A stretch of 64,000 nt of DNA, from NCBI GenBank assembly GCA_905250115.1, contig CAJNOI010000158.1:9647-73646 (forward strand), written 5' to 3'. The stretch comes from Adineta steineri (Eukaryota; Rotifera; Eurotatoria; Adinetida; Adinetidae). Made by a program: the position numbers and the translations under genes. Shown here piece by piece: positions 49,472 to 63,200 of the stretch. Position 1 is the stretch's first letter; every line of letters begins with the position of its first letter. The notes under the pieces were generated by a model, which searched no databases, was not told the DNA's origin, and saw only the letters and a list, made by a program, of their open reading frames with translations.

Positions 49472-52400
49472 TGTTGTTTATTGTTTTGTTATAATTGATT
49501 TGTTATCTTTTTTTTCTGTGTTTTGTTTGGACTTGTTTTTTTTTTGTTATTAAACAAACAAAATAATTCTAAGTTGTCTTTTTTTCCTTTCCACTGAGGA
49601 TCAACTGTCAATAATTGTATACTTATTTTTTTGGTTAAGTATTTCCCCAAGGAAACTATTCACAATAATATTACTAGAAATTATATATTCAACGAGAAAA
49701 AAGAGAAAAATAATCTAGTTATGTAGTAATCATGCTTTGTGAGGAGAAAAAGAAGTAATTTATTAGTAGAGTATTAAATAAAAATAAATTGTTAGATACA
49801 TTTTAAAAAGATAAGTTTTTTTTCCTTTTATTCAATTAGAATTTCTATTCGAAAATTGATAGGAGAAAAAGAATCATAGTTTAATGGTTTGTATGTTTAG
49901 GAAGTACAAAGTAGATCCGTTTTGTTTATAAATGGCATTAGCATTCATTTCATCTTCTCAGCATGGTCATTATTTTTTTTTTCTTCTAACTATGTCGTTT
50001 CTCTTGTTGAAGTATATAGCAAGACAATCAAGTCTATTTTATGACATGTCCTTCGTTTTTTCTTTTTCTTCTTTTTTTGGCGTATCTTTAAGTACCACAG
50101 ATATGTCATAACGACCGAATAAATTCTCTATTTGTTAAGTATATCAAACAATATAACGTGTTGGGTAAAAAATTTCCATTATAGAAAAAAAAAGAAAATA
50201 TTATTTCTTCTCTTAGGCTATTCGATTCAATTCAAATAATTTATTATTAAAATAAATAATTTTGTTTCTCTTTTTTTTTAGATGAAAAAAAAAATCGATT
50301 ACGATTTGTTATTCTATCAAAACATATTTCTTCGTCATATTTGAAGATCATCTTAAGTATCATTCTGTTTTCGATTGATAATAATATTTCCATTTTATGT
50401 CATCGTAGAAATACTACGATGATATCAACACACAATATTTGAATAATATTGTTATATATTAATTGAATTAAGCATCATTCGACTCTCTTTTTTTTTCTAT
50501 AAACTTTTAGGATATTTTTTTTTATCATATAAACTCAAAGTCCTTGACCAAAGTATCCAGAAATGGAAATTTAATAGTTTTTTTTTTTATAAATATTAAA
50601 TGTCGAATAATTAGAAAGACTGTGAAATCTTTTTTTGCTCTATATATTCATAATTTAATACATCTACCATTTTTTTATCTTATATAAAAGATAAGAAGTT
50701 TCATGACTTGTCTATTAATTATAAAGAAGATTTCTTTTTCCTGACAAATTTAATCGAAATCTCTAGTGTTAAATATAATGTATCGTTTGTTAGATAATGA
50801 AAGGAAAACAATTCAATGATTTTTTTTTCTCTCTATCTCATTTAGTTTTATATTGGCGTCTATGACAGACGTAGTTTCTATACTTAGAAGAAGAAGAAGA
50901 CGATAAAATTCTATAAAACTTCTAGGCTGTCACCTCTGTCTATATGAATAGATGGTACTGAGTTGTGTACGTTAAAAGAATATTTTTCCCCTTTTTCCTT
51001 CCGGAAAATAGAAAAGAAAAACCACATAAGGGAATAAAGGATTGACAAAAGATTTTTTTCCTCTCGTTTTTTTCCTTTTTTTTTTCTCCTGATTTATACG
51101 ACAAAGTTTCCGTACTTTCTTAGTCTTCGTCTTTTAAGAAATAAGGAGAACTAACAAGCGATAGTAGACTGATGAATAACGAAGAGTTTTGTCAAGACAA
51201 GAAAAGAAAGGAAAAAAAAACGCAAAGCAAAAAAAAAAAAAGCTAGAATAGAAAGAACGAGTAAATGGATGTAACGTCTAACTGATACTTGTTGTTGATG
51301 GTAGAAACATTTCTTCCTCTTCTTATTTGTTAATTAACAAACTTCGTGTTTAGACCATTCGAGTTATTTACGAATAAAAAACAAATTGATTTGCCTATTC
51401 TTTCCTTTTTTTCTATATATGTATTAATTTCTTCATATATAAAAGTAATTTTTTAATATTCTTTTCAGATAATTTCTACGCGTGATCGATCGTATACGTT
51501 TCTTTTTCGGTAAGAGAATTTCTATCTCAAGCATCATTATCATCAAAGAGAAATATATATCAATTTGTGGTCTATTCATATCTAGAGTAATAATTTAACA
51601 AGCTTTTAAATAGGAGTTTCTATATTAAGTATATGAAGGAGAAAAAAAAGAAGAAGAAGAATGAGAGAAGAGAAACCAGATATGTTTTATCATGCGAATA
51701 TTTAGTGAAGAATGTAATGCATGATGTGGATAATAATATAGCATAAAATGCTCATTCAATCGAAATCAAATTAGATAGATATATTCATCTTCGAGAAATA
51801 TTCGATTGTCTTTTTTTTTGTTTTCTTCAATACTACAAACATTTCTCACGTCTTAGAAGAAGCAGTATTATTTGGAATACATCTTTTTTGGAATTGTTGT
51901 TGTTGTTATTGTTGCTTGTAGACAATTACTGATTGTAAATGATAAGATATATGAATAGAAAAAAAGATATGTCGAGAAAAAGAAAGATTATCGATGTAGG
52001 ACCTTTTCTTTCGTATTGTTTTGACCATCATTGTTCTATTAGTTTTCATGATAATTTTGTTTTCATTTTGATTGAAAAACGAGTTTTTAAACGAGCAAAC
52101 GATCAAGTGTAAAGAATAAAGATCGTTAGGAAAACGAGAGTATAACGACTAAAAAAGAAATAATTGTTAACAGCTATTCATACTGTTTTCTATCAAGGGA
52201 CTTCGCTTACTATAACAATATATTCTTCTTCTTCATTTTTTCTCTTTTTTTTTCTCTCGGCTCTTCTTCATTATATGTATGACGAGAGTGATTTTTCTTT
52301 TTTTTTATATACACAAGATAGATAGAGATATATATAAGGCGACAGCAACTTAGACTTGCTGTATATATATATATTTTTTTTCATCGATTTACTCATTCAA

Positions 52401-54179
52401 CTTACACTCCTTTCAAAATCTAAACTATTATCATGCTGTAAGTAATATATATATATATATATTTATATATGCATATGAAAAGGAAAGTGAATGATGTTGA
52501 TGTGTTGATTAAATTTTTTTTTAACTCTTAGCTTTCTCAATGAAGCAAAAGCCGGAAGTATTAAGCATCTCCTGTCAGTTTGATCGTCTATACACGTTTT
52601 CTTTCTTATTATAAGAAAAAGAAAAAGAAAAACCCAAATCACCACAAGTAATATATTAAATCAGGCGTAATAGACATGTATACAGGTAAAGAGTAACGAT
52701 GAGAAAAAACAGATTACACACTCATTTTTGCTAGTCATGCCTCGCTAGTTATTCAGCGTATGTTAAATATATATCAAGATAATATAAGGGTCCTTTCATG
52801 TCTATTTCATAGGGTTGAAATAATTCAATCAAAAATTCTTTGTTTAGTCTTATTTTTCGCGATTCAAAAGATGTAAGGTAAAATTTCATTGTTAACATTC
52901 GTTTTTTTCCAACAGCTGTTGTTATAATTTCGCTTTTTTTAAAAGAAAAACTTTATCATAATTCGTGAGAAGAGACAGCTGTTGTGAAAGAACACCAAAA
53001 CAAAATAAGATAACCATCGTTTGTTTTTGTGATTACGATTATAAAATATATTTTTTACTTTAGAAGAGTTAAACAAAAAATAAAATCAGTATAAAGATTC
53101 TTATCATATTTATATTAGTTATTTTTCCTCTAACGGTCTAGATATATAAAATATTGACATGAATGATTGATTTTTATTTGTTAAGACTAACTGATTTTTA
53201 TTTACGAGCAATAAGAAATATATATATGTATACATTTTCACGTTTTTCTTTTTATTTCTTTAGTAGTTATAATAATTTTCATCGACATTTCCTGTTGTTT
53301 ATTTAAAAGAATTATTTTTCATTCTGTAAATGTCATCCATATTGATAAAACCATAATTTTTTTGTGTTACTACAACGAATTCTCAGTAGGAGAAAGAGTG
53401 AGAGAGAGAGAGAGAGAAAAAAAACTAATGGATGTGAAGAGGTAAGAAGGAAGAAAATGACACTTGTGCCGATGACATGAGAGAGAAAAAAAAGTTTGAC
53501 GACTATTCTTCCATCATAAAAACTAAATAAAACTTTAAATCAACGTCATGTGGTACGCATTTTTTTTCCTTTTTCTTCATCTTTCTCGAGATTTTTAAAT
53601 CAATTTATTGTTTTTTTGTCACTTACATTCATATTTATGTCTATAAAAGTCATTTACTTATTTTATCATTCTTTTTCGTTACGCCCATATGAAAATTCCT
53701 ATACATCTATGAGACTCGTGGCGATGAGAACGACAACACTATTATCATCATCAATAACAACAAAAACGAGAAAGAGAAAATAGTAGTAACTCCGAATTTT
53801 TCTATCTCTATATTCCATATACACTATTGTGTCGTTTATTATTGAGGCACATCGCTTGAAGCACCAGCAACAGTTGCAGTTATAGTAGTAGCGGATATGA
53901 CTCGTTTTTTGCGCTCTTTTTTCTCTTTCTCGGCCTTGGTTGATTCTGTCTCTCTCACACACACACACACACGCGCGCACTATTGAGAGGAGAACATTTT
54001 TTTATTGTGTTCTGTTCTATGCTGACGGTTGCCACTATCGTTCGGCATACTACAATTCAATTGCGTTTTCTCTTTTTTTTTTTTTACTGTTAGTTTTCTT
54101 CTTATTATTAATATATATATATGTGTGTATATATATTTTAGGCTTCCATCGATCATCACATCTAAGGAAATAACTAATC
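49472..54179. other. 4.7-kb intergenic region, no gene seen
   Basis: Starts with the MDN1 3' UTR and ends with the 5' region of the PKA subunit gene. It is AT-rich with TA, GA (about 53398-53416) and CA (about 53955-53972) microsatellites. Pyrimidine-rich sequence ending TATATTTTAG at about 54141 could be the acceptor of a 5' UTR intron of the downstream gene. No credible coding exon. Confidence 0.5.
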
Positions 54180-55535
54180 ATGGTCGACAACGCATCGTCG
54201 TCCGAACAGACGGTACGCGATTGTGAAGCTTACATAGCTAAACATGATATCCAAAATTTACTACGTGATTGTATTGTCCAATTATGTTTAAAAAAGCCAT
54301 CAAATCCAATACAATTTCTTTCTAATTATTTCGATAAACTTGATAGTCAACCACCATCAACAACAACAAAAAAATCCAGTATGCGTCAACAACAAACAGC
54401 ATCACCAATTGAACAAACAAGTAAACAACAATCAACAAATGGTAGTGTTGCCGGTGAAAATGATGATCTTGGAGATTTAAATGATGGAAATAGTGGTAAT
54501 TTAGGTAGTCATCATAATCAAACAACATCAAATGCTAGTGTTAAAACACGTGAACGTCGTGGTGCAGTATCAGCTGAACCATATAAAGAAGAAGATGCAA
54601 CATCTTATGTTAAAACTGTTATACCAAAAGATTATGCAACAATGCAAGCATTAAGTAAAGCTATACAATCGAATTTATTATTTTCACATTTGGATGATAG
54701 TGAAAAATCGGATATATTCGATGCAATGCAACCATTTAATTATAAACCAGACGAAACAATAATTCAACAAGGTGAAGAAGGAGATTTCTTTTATATTATT
54801 GATCAAGGTGAAGTTGAAGTCTATGTCAATAATAAATGTGTTACAGCTATATCAGATGGAGGAAGTTTTGGTGAATTAGCACTTATTTATGGTACACCAC
54901 GTGCAGCAACAATTAAAGCTAAAACAGATTGTAAACTATGGGCTATTGATCGAAAAGTAAAAAAAGAATTTTATTTTCAAAAAAAAATGATAATAAAATA
55001 AATATTTTCAGACCTATCGACGTATTTTAATGGGTTCAACAATTAAAAAACGTAAAATGTATGAAGAATTTTTATGTAAAGTTAAAATACTTGAAGAACT
55101 TGATCAATGGGAACGTTTAACTGTTGCTGATGCTCTTGAACCTGTACAATTTAATGATGGTGATAATATTGTTGTGCAAGGTGAAAAAGGCAATGACTTC
55201 TTTATCATTGCTGAAGGTAAAAAAATCTTTCTTTTTTTTGGAAGAAGTAAAAAAACTCAAATAAACAATGATTTTATTTAGGTACTGCTATTGTTTATCA
55301 AAAACCATCGGAAGATGAACCAGCTGTTGAAGTATCGAAATTAGGTCCATCTGATTATTTTGGTGAAATAGCTTTATTATTTGATCGACCACGTGCAGCT
55401 ACAGTCAAAGCCAAAGGTCCATTAAAATGTGTTAAAATGGATCGTGGTCGATTTGAACGTGTACTTGGACCTATATCGGATATTCTTAAACGAAATGTTG
55501 CTCAATACAATTCGTTTATTAATTTAGCGGTTTAA
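54180..55535 (+). CDS. PRKAR1: cAMP-dependent protein kinase type I regulatory subunit
   Basis: Three exons (54180-54956, 55012-55216, 55282-55535) join in phase to 411 aa and TAA. The protein holds PKA catalytic subunits inactive and releases them on cAMP binding. It has the N-terminal dimerisation/docking helices (about 15-55, [19 protein letters not shown]), a Ser/Gln/Asn-rich linker, the pseudosubstrate ERRGAVSA (alanine at the phosphoacceptor position, residue 129, which marks type I rather than type II), and two cAMP-binding domains whose phosphate-binding cassettes read [14 protein letters not shown] and [14 protein letters not shown], both with the essential Glu and Arg. The C-terminus [14 protein letters not shown] matches the family. 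It is 30 residues longer than human RI-alpha (381), all in the linker. The start is the first ATG after a plausible 5' UTR acceptor at about 54141. Confidence 0.97.
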
Positions 55536-55879
55536 AAACAACGAACAATATTAAATATAAATAAATCTTATCTATCTATATATCGGGAGCGAAAAATTAG
55601 AAATAACATTTTCATTTTCTCTCCATAGTTCTTTTTCTTTCGTTGTCAATCGTTCGTTTATTTTCATTTCTTTACAACCAAACATAAAAAACAAAAAACA
55701 TCAAGATTTGCATGTCTTTTTTCTTCTTCTTCTTTCTTTCTTTCACGTGCCGTTTTATTTTTTCTTTCTTTCTTTCTCTTTTTTTTGTCTTTTTAAAAAC
55801 AAAAAAAAAAAATTCGAAAAATATATTGGCGTATTCTTTGATGTTTCGTATTTTTTCTTTTATTTGAATCTGTTTAGAT
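55536..55879. other. PKA 3' UTR and short spacer
   Basis: 344 bp with pyrimidine-rich tracts (TTTCTT repeats at 55714-55784) followed by an A-run at about 55800-55811. No gene seen; it must hold the end of the PKA transcript and the promoter of the next gene. Confidence 0.5.
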
Positions 55880-56263
55880 ATGAATATTCAATTTGTTTTC
55901 TTCTTAATAATTATTATTTTATTCATTGATTTAACATTTTCAACAATGAATAATAAAAAAAGTTCTTCAATGTCATTTACACGTCGTCGTCAATTAGATG
56001 AAGCATTTCGTCGTTCAAATCGACAATGTGAACAAAAAGAATTATGTCAAAAATATTTATCAACTATTTCAGGACAAACTGATACTTCATTTCAACAACA
56101 TCAAAAAGAATTAGCTGAAATTGAGATGATTAATTGTATACGTCGTTGTATATCACATTTATGTTATAGAAATATTTATGAAAAAGATCCACTCGAACGT
56201 GGGGAAATTGATGTTCGAGCGAATCAATTTAAATCTTGTTGGATTAAAGAACAAAAAATATGA
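55880..56263 (+). CDS. Small secreted protein with conserved-looking cysteines
   Basis: A single uninterrupted frame of 127 aa and TGA. Residues 1-21 form a signal peptide (FVFFLIIIILFIDLTFS). The mature part is basic and has six cysteines (CEQKELC, CIRRC, HLC and KSCW), an even number compatible with three disulfides, and the stretch DPLERGEIDVRANQFKSCW that looks conserved-domain-like. Spacing of 344 bp from the PKA subunit gene in the same direction is close for this window. I do not recognise the family and assign no function; it is not obviously a known hormone, protease inhibitor or toxin fold. Confidence 0.7.
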   Translation: MNIQFVFFLIIIILFIDLTFSTMNNKKSSSMSFTRRRQLDEAFRRSNRQCEQKELCQKYLSTISGQTDTSFQQHQKELAEIEMINCIRRCISHLCYRNIYEKDPLERGEIDVRANQFKSCWIKEQKI

Positions 56264-59244
56264 GAATAAATTTTTGTTGGATAAAAATTATTGAATGTCA
56301 ACATTGATATTCTCATCGTTCGAATGATGCGTATGGTCTATTAAATGAATGAATGGAGAATTCCAATCTATGACTATTATGTATATTAATAAAATTGTAA
56401 ATTGTATTTTTTTTTAAATAAATAAATTTCTATGTACATTTTTTAAATTGACCGATAAGAAATCATAACGATTCAACAGAAATGAATGTTTCATTTGTAA
56501 AAAAAACATCATGTTTAGATTAACTGAAAAGCATCATTCACTTCAAGTATGTTCTCAACATAGATTGACTTATGTCTACAACTCGGTCGTCGACAAGAAT
56601 CTAGATCTCAAAAATTTTCTATTAAATTGATTCTTATTATCAGTACACATGAGATCAATATCAAGATTGACCAAGATATATATAACATGATTAGAAGATT
56701 TTAATATGATAAAAACTCTGATGCGAATCTAAAAACACTTATTCCATATGATAAGAATATATCAACTTCAATTCTACTCTTAAAATTGATATATAGATTG
56801 CTCTTACGAAGTTTTATTCATATAGGACAATAATACATCAATATTGTCAATATACAAATTGAAACCAGGCCTGGTATATCACAGCTGTTATTCATTTGAT
56901 TTATAACTATTATTAATAATCCATAAAAATCATCCAGTCTTAGAATGAGATTTATATAGATATTAATATTCTTAAAAAAAACTATATCTTTTCCTTTTCT
57001 ATTGTTTATATTATGATTTATTTATAATGACTTAACACAAGAAAAATATTCTTTGATCAACAAATGAACTATTCATTTCCTAGGAATCGGTATTACTTTT
57101 CTATTCATTTATTTATCAATATTGATATATATATTTCATAAGCCACCGGCTGTTTTGCATATTAATAAAAAATTAATTAACCTGTTTACTTTCTAATGTA
57201 CTTAATTTCCGACTGTCGTCTATAGCTAAACTATCCATAGCCTCATATTATTGATACTATAAATAAAATATTACTTTATTTTTTATTAAAAAAATTAATA
57301 ATATATATCGTACGCAGAGTGTATCATTCTATCGGTTTGATGTATATAATGACCGATTCTAATGATAATTTTATTTTGTTACGATGCAAATATCAATTTA
57401 TATTAGAATAAGCAAAAAAAACATCATATTCGTTACACTTTCAATCTTGTACGTGACGTAAAGAAGACATAAAAAATCAAACGAAGTATCAGAATGAAAA
57501 CTACAAAAATGTCAAGAAGGATGTGAAAAAGATTTTTATGATGTTTTTTTTATACGAAAATTTCGTCATAAAATATAATTGATTAGAAGTAACTATAAAA
57601 AAAATATTCTTTCGTATACTTGATCAAATTATCAAAACTCAATGAATACGAAATGAAAATAACTTAAAAATAGAAAATGTTGATAATATTCGAAATATAC
57701 GTCGATGATTATTTCGTCGTTCGAATAAATCTTTTCAAGTTACATGCAATTCAGATTATTTATTGTTGAGCTAGACATGTCGAGTTTATTTTATTGAGAT
57801 TAAACGAAGAATACAAAATGATCTCATTACTATTTTTCTTATTAAATCATCATTCATGTTATTAAACTAAACGATACATAAAAAGAATAAATCTATCTTC
57901 TTTTCTATATTTTTCCACCATCGGATAACTATCATATAACTATGCAGTATTAATATCTATTCTAAACTAAAAATGAAATACAAAGAAATTTATATGTGAC
58001 TTTTACTAATTGTTATTACTACTATTGTGAAACTCAATCTATACATTATTAGATTTTGTTCATTTTTATGTTTGATCTATTGAGCGTGTAAAAATGTGAC
58101 ACATAATAATAACTTTGAAGTTAATGTATGAATGTCAAGAAGATTATTATTACTAAGTTGTTCTTTCTACTAGAATGAAATTTTCAATGTACAGTTTCAA
58201 TAAGATACATTATGTTATTAGAATAATAAGAACTGTATTAGAATTTTAAAGAAAACAAATATGCATCGAACATTAAGAATATGGTTTAAAAAAATGTTTT
58301 TGTTCCATATGAATATCAGATTGTTCTCAATCATCATCGATGATTATATATGAAAATCAAACATTATTACTAGGGACAAATACATTTATCATCCGCCGCC
58401 CTCATTTAGTGGCTCAATTAGACTAGTCAGTCACTGGGCATTTGAGAGTGACGGGGTGTGAGTGGCGTTTGGGTTGCGGTATAACTAAGATATAAGCACA
58501 CTTGCACCCACACCCATCCTCAAATTCTTCTGGCTGCGTGTAGTGAACTATATGACACTGCTTATGTTACGGAAATGACCTTAGTAGGCGAATAATTAAA
58601 ACTAAATCTAATATTTATCAAACTTAGGATAAATAAAAAAGTACTCAAACAGTATGTTATCTATATATAAGATATATATGTCATTATGTTATGGAAAAAG
58701 TTGTTATGTTTATGTAGTGTTATCAGAGTTATTTGATGCTTTCATAGTCCAATCGATAATATGCAACATATGTCATATACCCATAAAAACTTACACACAA
58801 TAACAAAATAAAGACTCATATAGTTAGTATGATTAAAAAAGATAGTACACATTCATTAATGATGCGAGATCCAAAGAAGAGTTGATATTTATCATATTTA
58901 ATACAATTTGTTTTTGTTTTGATTTTTATGATAAAAAGAATATTTTCAATCTCACGAGTTTCTCATGAGATACAATATAAACTGTCAAAAACAGTCAATT
59001 AATACAATATATTTGTATTACTAAATTAAGATTTTGTTGAATCTAATTTCTATGTAGGTTCTTTTCGAAAACAAATTAATTCGATATATAATATCAGTTT
59101 CATTTATGAAAACATCTTTATTTATTTATTTGTTTGAATTAAATAATATCCTATCAAAGATGAACAGTGAATTTAATTTATGTTTACAACAATAAAAAAC
59201 AATTTTCAATTAAAACTAAAAACAAAAAAATATTTTAATATTAT
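56264..59244. other. Intergenic, no gene seen
   Basis: Very AT-rich. One GC-richer patch at about 58430-58520 holds GGGGTGTGAGTGG and, 50 bp later, GCACCCACACCCATCC, a loose inverted pair resembling the hairpins in the RasGAP and MDN1 introns. No tRNA or coding exon recognised. Confidence 0.5.
58440..58520. repeat. Loose G-rich/C-rich inverted pair
   Basis: GACGGGGTGTGAGTGG and CACTTGCACCCACACCCATC are imperfect reverse complements in an otherwise AT-rich region; same flavour as the hairpins at 22916 and 42265. Confidence 0.4.
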
Positions 59245-60279
59245 TTATTCTTTTAAATGTATTTTATAACGTCGTTCAATTGCAGGTCGACTTATTCGAA
59301 ACCATAAAGCAACTGTAATTAATTGTAAACTAAGAACTCCAAGAGTAAAAAACAAATCTTTACTAAAATTATATTGAATACTATTTGATGGCAAAGACAA
59401 CATATCTTCAAATACAGCATTTGCTTGACAATAAGCCATAAGAAAAATAGTTAAATGAAAGGCATGATGCGATTGACCACATAGATCAAATACACCAGGA
59501 CAAAAACGTTCAGGAATTCTTCCAACAAAAATAAGACCACTTAAAATAAATGAAATAAATTGTAATAAATGCCAAACAAGAGCTTTTTGTTCATGTTCGG
59601 TTATTTCCTGTTTACTATTTGATAAAATAAGATTTTGTAAAACTGGCCATATTTGAAAAAGATATACAACTAAAACACCCGAACATTGTAAAATTTTATG
59701 TGAAAATGGATATGGTCGACAATAAAATGTTTTACAAAAACATGCTATTGATAATGAATATAATGATAGAAGACTTAAAATAATATAATATAGCGTTTCA
59801 TTTGTATTCTAAAATAAAAAAATAACAAGATTTTTCAGTTTTATCGAAAATGATACTCATACATTATATTCTGTTGTATGTGAAAATTTATAAAGAATAA
59901 TTCCAGATGTAAAACCATAAAAATTAATTCCAAAATAATCAAGATAAAATGACCGTAAATGATCAGCTAATGTTCTTGAATGTAATAAATGTGCTTGAGC
60001 TGAACATAAAAGCATAATACATGCACCAATACAATTATAAATAATATAGATACAAAGTATTGTTGGATAGGAATGAATTGATAATTGAGAAATATGTTGA
60101 AAGATTTGTCCAATAAGAACAAATGCACCAAGTAAATGAATCCATACAGATAATGTTTCATTATGTAATGAAAAAAGTGAACGATAATAATATGAATAGG
60201 GTTGATTTGGTAAACGAAAACCCGAATGTATAAATGGTTCGACATAAATGTCAAGAACATCAACAGAACGTAATAACAT
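59245..60279 (-). CDS. PAQR family receptor, membrane progestin receptor-like
   Basis: Two exons (60279-59863 and 59808-59245) join in phase 0 to 326 aa and TAA, the usual PAQR length. PAQR proteins are seven-helix membrane receptors/ceramidase-like enzymes; the mPR branch responds to progestins. Family motifs are present in order: FIHSGFRLPNQPYSYYYRS and SLHNETLSVWIHLLGAF at the first helix, the metal-site segment CSAQAHLLHS and SFYLDYFGINFYGF, and GRIPERFCPGVFDLCGQSHH with AFH near the last helices. The conserved Ser/His of the second segment and the HHAFH histidines are intact. Sequence LPERF.PG..D..GQSH is closest in memory to PAQR5/7/8 (mPR) rather than adiponectin receptors. The C-terminus is short and basic. 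Ligand cannot be inferred. Confidence 0.92.
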
Positions 60280-63200
60280 CTTTTTTGTTTCTATTATTAA
60301 TTAAAAATAAAGACATATAGATGCGCCATAAAAACCTCTAAAGTTTTTCATTTCTTTCATCTATTATAGACATAAAATTGCAATTAGATATGAAGAAGAA
60401 GAAAAAAACACCCCCAATCGATTTCTGTCGTCTATATGATACATTTCATTGCATGATCGCTTGATTGATTGTGATTTATCAAGGAGAAAAAGAAAAAACA
60501 TCACTAGTAACACATTGTTACTCATATACGAAAAAATTATTTACACATTTTTTATTAAACGCAAGAAAATATTTTTTATATAACATGGCTAACCAACTGT
60601 GATAGTTCTTTTGTCTAATATTTGCATAATATCATGTTCAATCCTGTCTATGTTTCCTCAAGCCTATGACTACTGATGTTTTTCTCCAAAAAAAGAAAAA
60701 AGTCAATATTGTATCTAGACTCAATTTATTCTATCGCCTTTAAATACAAATATATTTTATGTTTTATATAGGAACTATTAAGTAACGAATGAGTTAGATA
60801 GAGACCCTACTAAAATATGTTTATACTACTTTACTTGTGCTTATTTATCGTTCGTCAACAACAATAATATGTTCAAATATTCGCTTCTGTTAGATTGACA
60901 ATAATTATTACTATTACATTGAATTGACACGCATATATGATAGAACGAAAGAGAGAAAAAGAAATGTCCTAGTGACATTAGAAGAAAAAATAAAAATAAT
61001 AGAATCATTGTCAAAACAAAAAGAAACTAGAGATAATGAAATACAGTGTATCTCATAAATAATACGTCTTCGATAAGATATTTAAATATTTCTACTTTAC
61101 TTTAATCAAATCAACTGATTTTTTTGTACTGATAATATAAGTAAATAGTACTATTAAGTGGTTATGGGCTGATTTCCTGAGAGAAAATTTTACCTGTTGC
61201 CAAATAAGAAAAGTGTCAGTTGTTGCCTAAGAAAATGCGATATTAACATACATAAAGAAAATTCTCGAAACTAATTAGTTTAAAAGTTAACAGATGCAAT
61301 ATTTTTCATTTTTTAACGAACTTATTAATACGATACTTGAAGAGTTTCAATGACACTTTTTAGTTATCGAGAACGAATTTTTGGCATTTAAACTAATTAG
61401 TTTATGTATCTGTATATTGCATCATACATCAAATTTACTTGTTAATTCCATCTTAGTATTCTCTTAGATAACAAGTGAAATATTTCATATATTTGGCAAC
61501 AGGTAAAATTTTCTTTTATAAAAACTAACCTTAACCACTTAATAGTAGTATTTACTTATGTTATCAGTATGAAAAAAAATAAATTTTTGAATAAAATTCT
61601 ACCATTAATAAAAAAAATCAGGTGATTTCATTCAAGAGTGAAGTGGTGGGGTGATATTTAAATGTCTTATCGGAGTGTTATTTATGAGATACCTTGTACT
61701 CTATTATATTACCTTACCTTAAAGAAAACATTAAAATGTAATTGTAATAAATATTTTGTTTTGTATTATTTTCATCATCATTCTTTTTCTATGTGTTACC
61801 TCTTGTTCTTTTAAATCATATGACATATGTTTCATTTATTTAAAAGCTTTTTCCTTCTAATCAAATATTTAAATATTGAAAAAAAGTTCTATTCAAACAT
61901 ATATATATATATGAACTTCTTTTAAATAATAGAATTAACATACTTTCGTTTCGTGTCAATAAAACCGGATGATACTAATAGAAGAATTAATCCAATAAAA
62001 TAGATACAGTTCCGTTTGACATAGACAGATAAAAATAAAAATTAATTATATGAGATGTCGGTAGTTTACCAAAAAAAGATAATTATCTAAAAATAAGAAA
62101 ATACGTTTCTTTCACTAATACAACAATCATTCAATGCTGTAAACGTGCTACATTTTTTTTTGGACCATTTACATCCTATAAATTTTGATCGCTCTATGTT
62201 AATTAAAGCATTGTTATTCAAATAGATCCATCTAATTGAAAATAAAGACATTTGTTGATTTAATGATTAAAAATTCATGAAATACATGCCTTTTTCTATT
62301 ATATAGTTTACTCTCGTCAAGTAAATTTATTTGTAGTTTAAATTTTCGAGATAAATCAAAACATATTTTTCTAGAAATTCAATTTATCAACATCATCTAA
62401 TCGTATATTATTATTCTGACAACGAAGAATTAATGATTCCCATTTCATGAATATCGGATGAGAAGAGTGTAGCGCGGAAATAGTTAAAATACATGATTTA
62501 TTAAGCAAAATCAAAATACATATTTTTTTCTAATCGGTTTTCTAAGATAAATAAAATATTGCATGCTTGGAAATAACAATTTATAATTTCAAGTAGCATC
62601 ATTTGAATACAATGTTTAGAAAAAAAACGGTAAAAGATCATACTTAACAGACTTGAATAAAGATAAAAACAATCATTGAGTTATGTAAAACTCTTTTATA
62701 TTTGTATTCATATCATCTTCATGTTTTACATAAATGAGGGGTAGCTGAACCTAGATTGTCATAGTCACTTAAGCTTACTATACTCATTAGCATCAAGTAC
62801 AACTAACTACCGTATCTTTCTTGAGATAATATACTTTTTCTACGTTATAGAACTTCAATTAGAATATTATTATAATTAAATCGGTTCATTAACTTATTCC
62901 TCTACAATTAATAAAAAGATTCATCAAATGACATATACAAATTCTGCCAAGCGTAAATTCTCTTCCGACTCATATTTCTCGGTGTAATTATCCAAACACT
63001 TAAGTATTTTGACTTTTTTTAATTTGCAAAATATAAATAATCTTTTAGTATATTTTATATCACGAACGTTAACACATATCATTAAGTTTTCTATTAGAGT
63101 GGAAAATTTTCTCTATCTAGGTCAGAATATTAATTGATTGATTTTCTATGATATTTTTCATGTCTGGTAAGTGAACATATACATAAATATTAAACTAAAA

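Noticed and set aside
52342-52362. ACAGCAA-TTGCTGT hairpin as a possible small RNA
   Set aside because: Only seven base pairs in a TA-rich context; no miRNA-like precursor or conserved arm can be argued.
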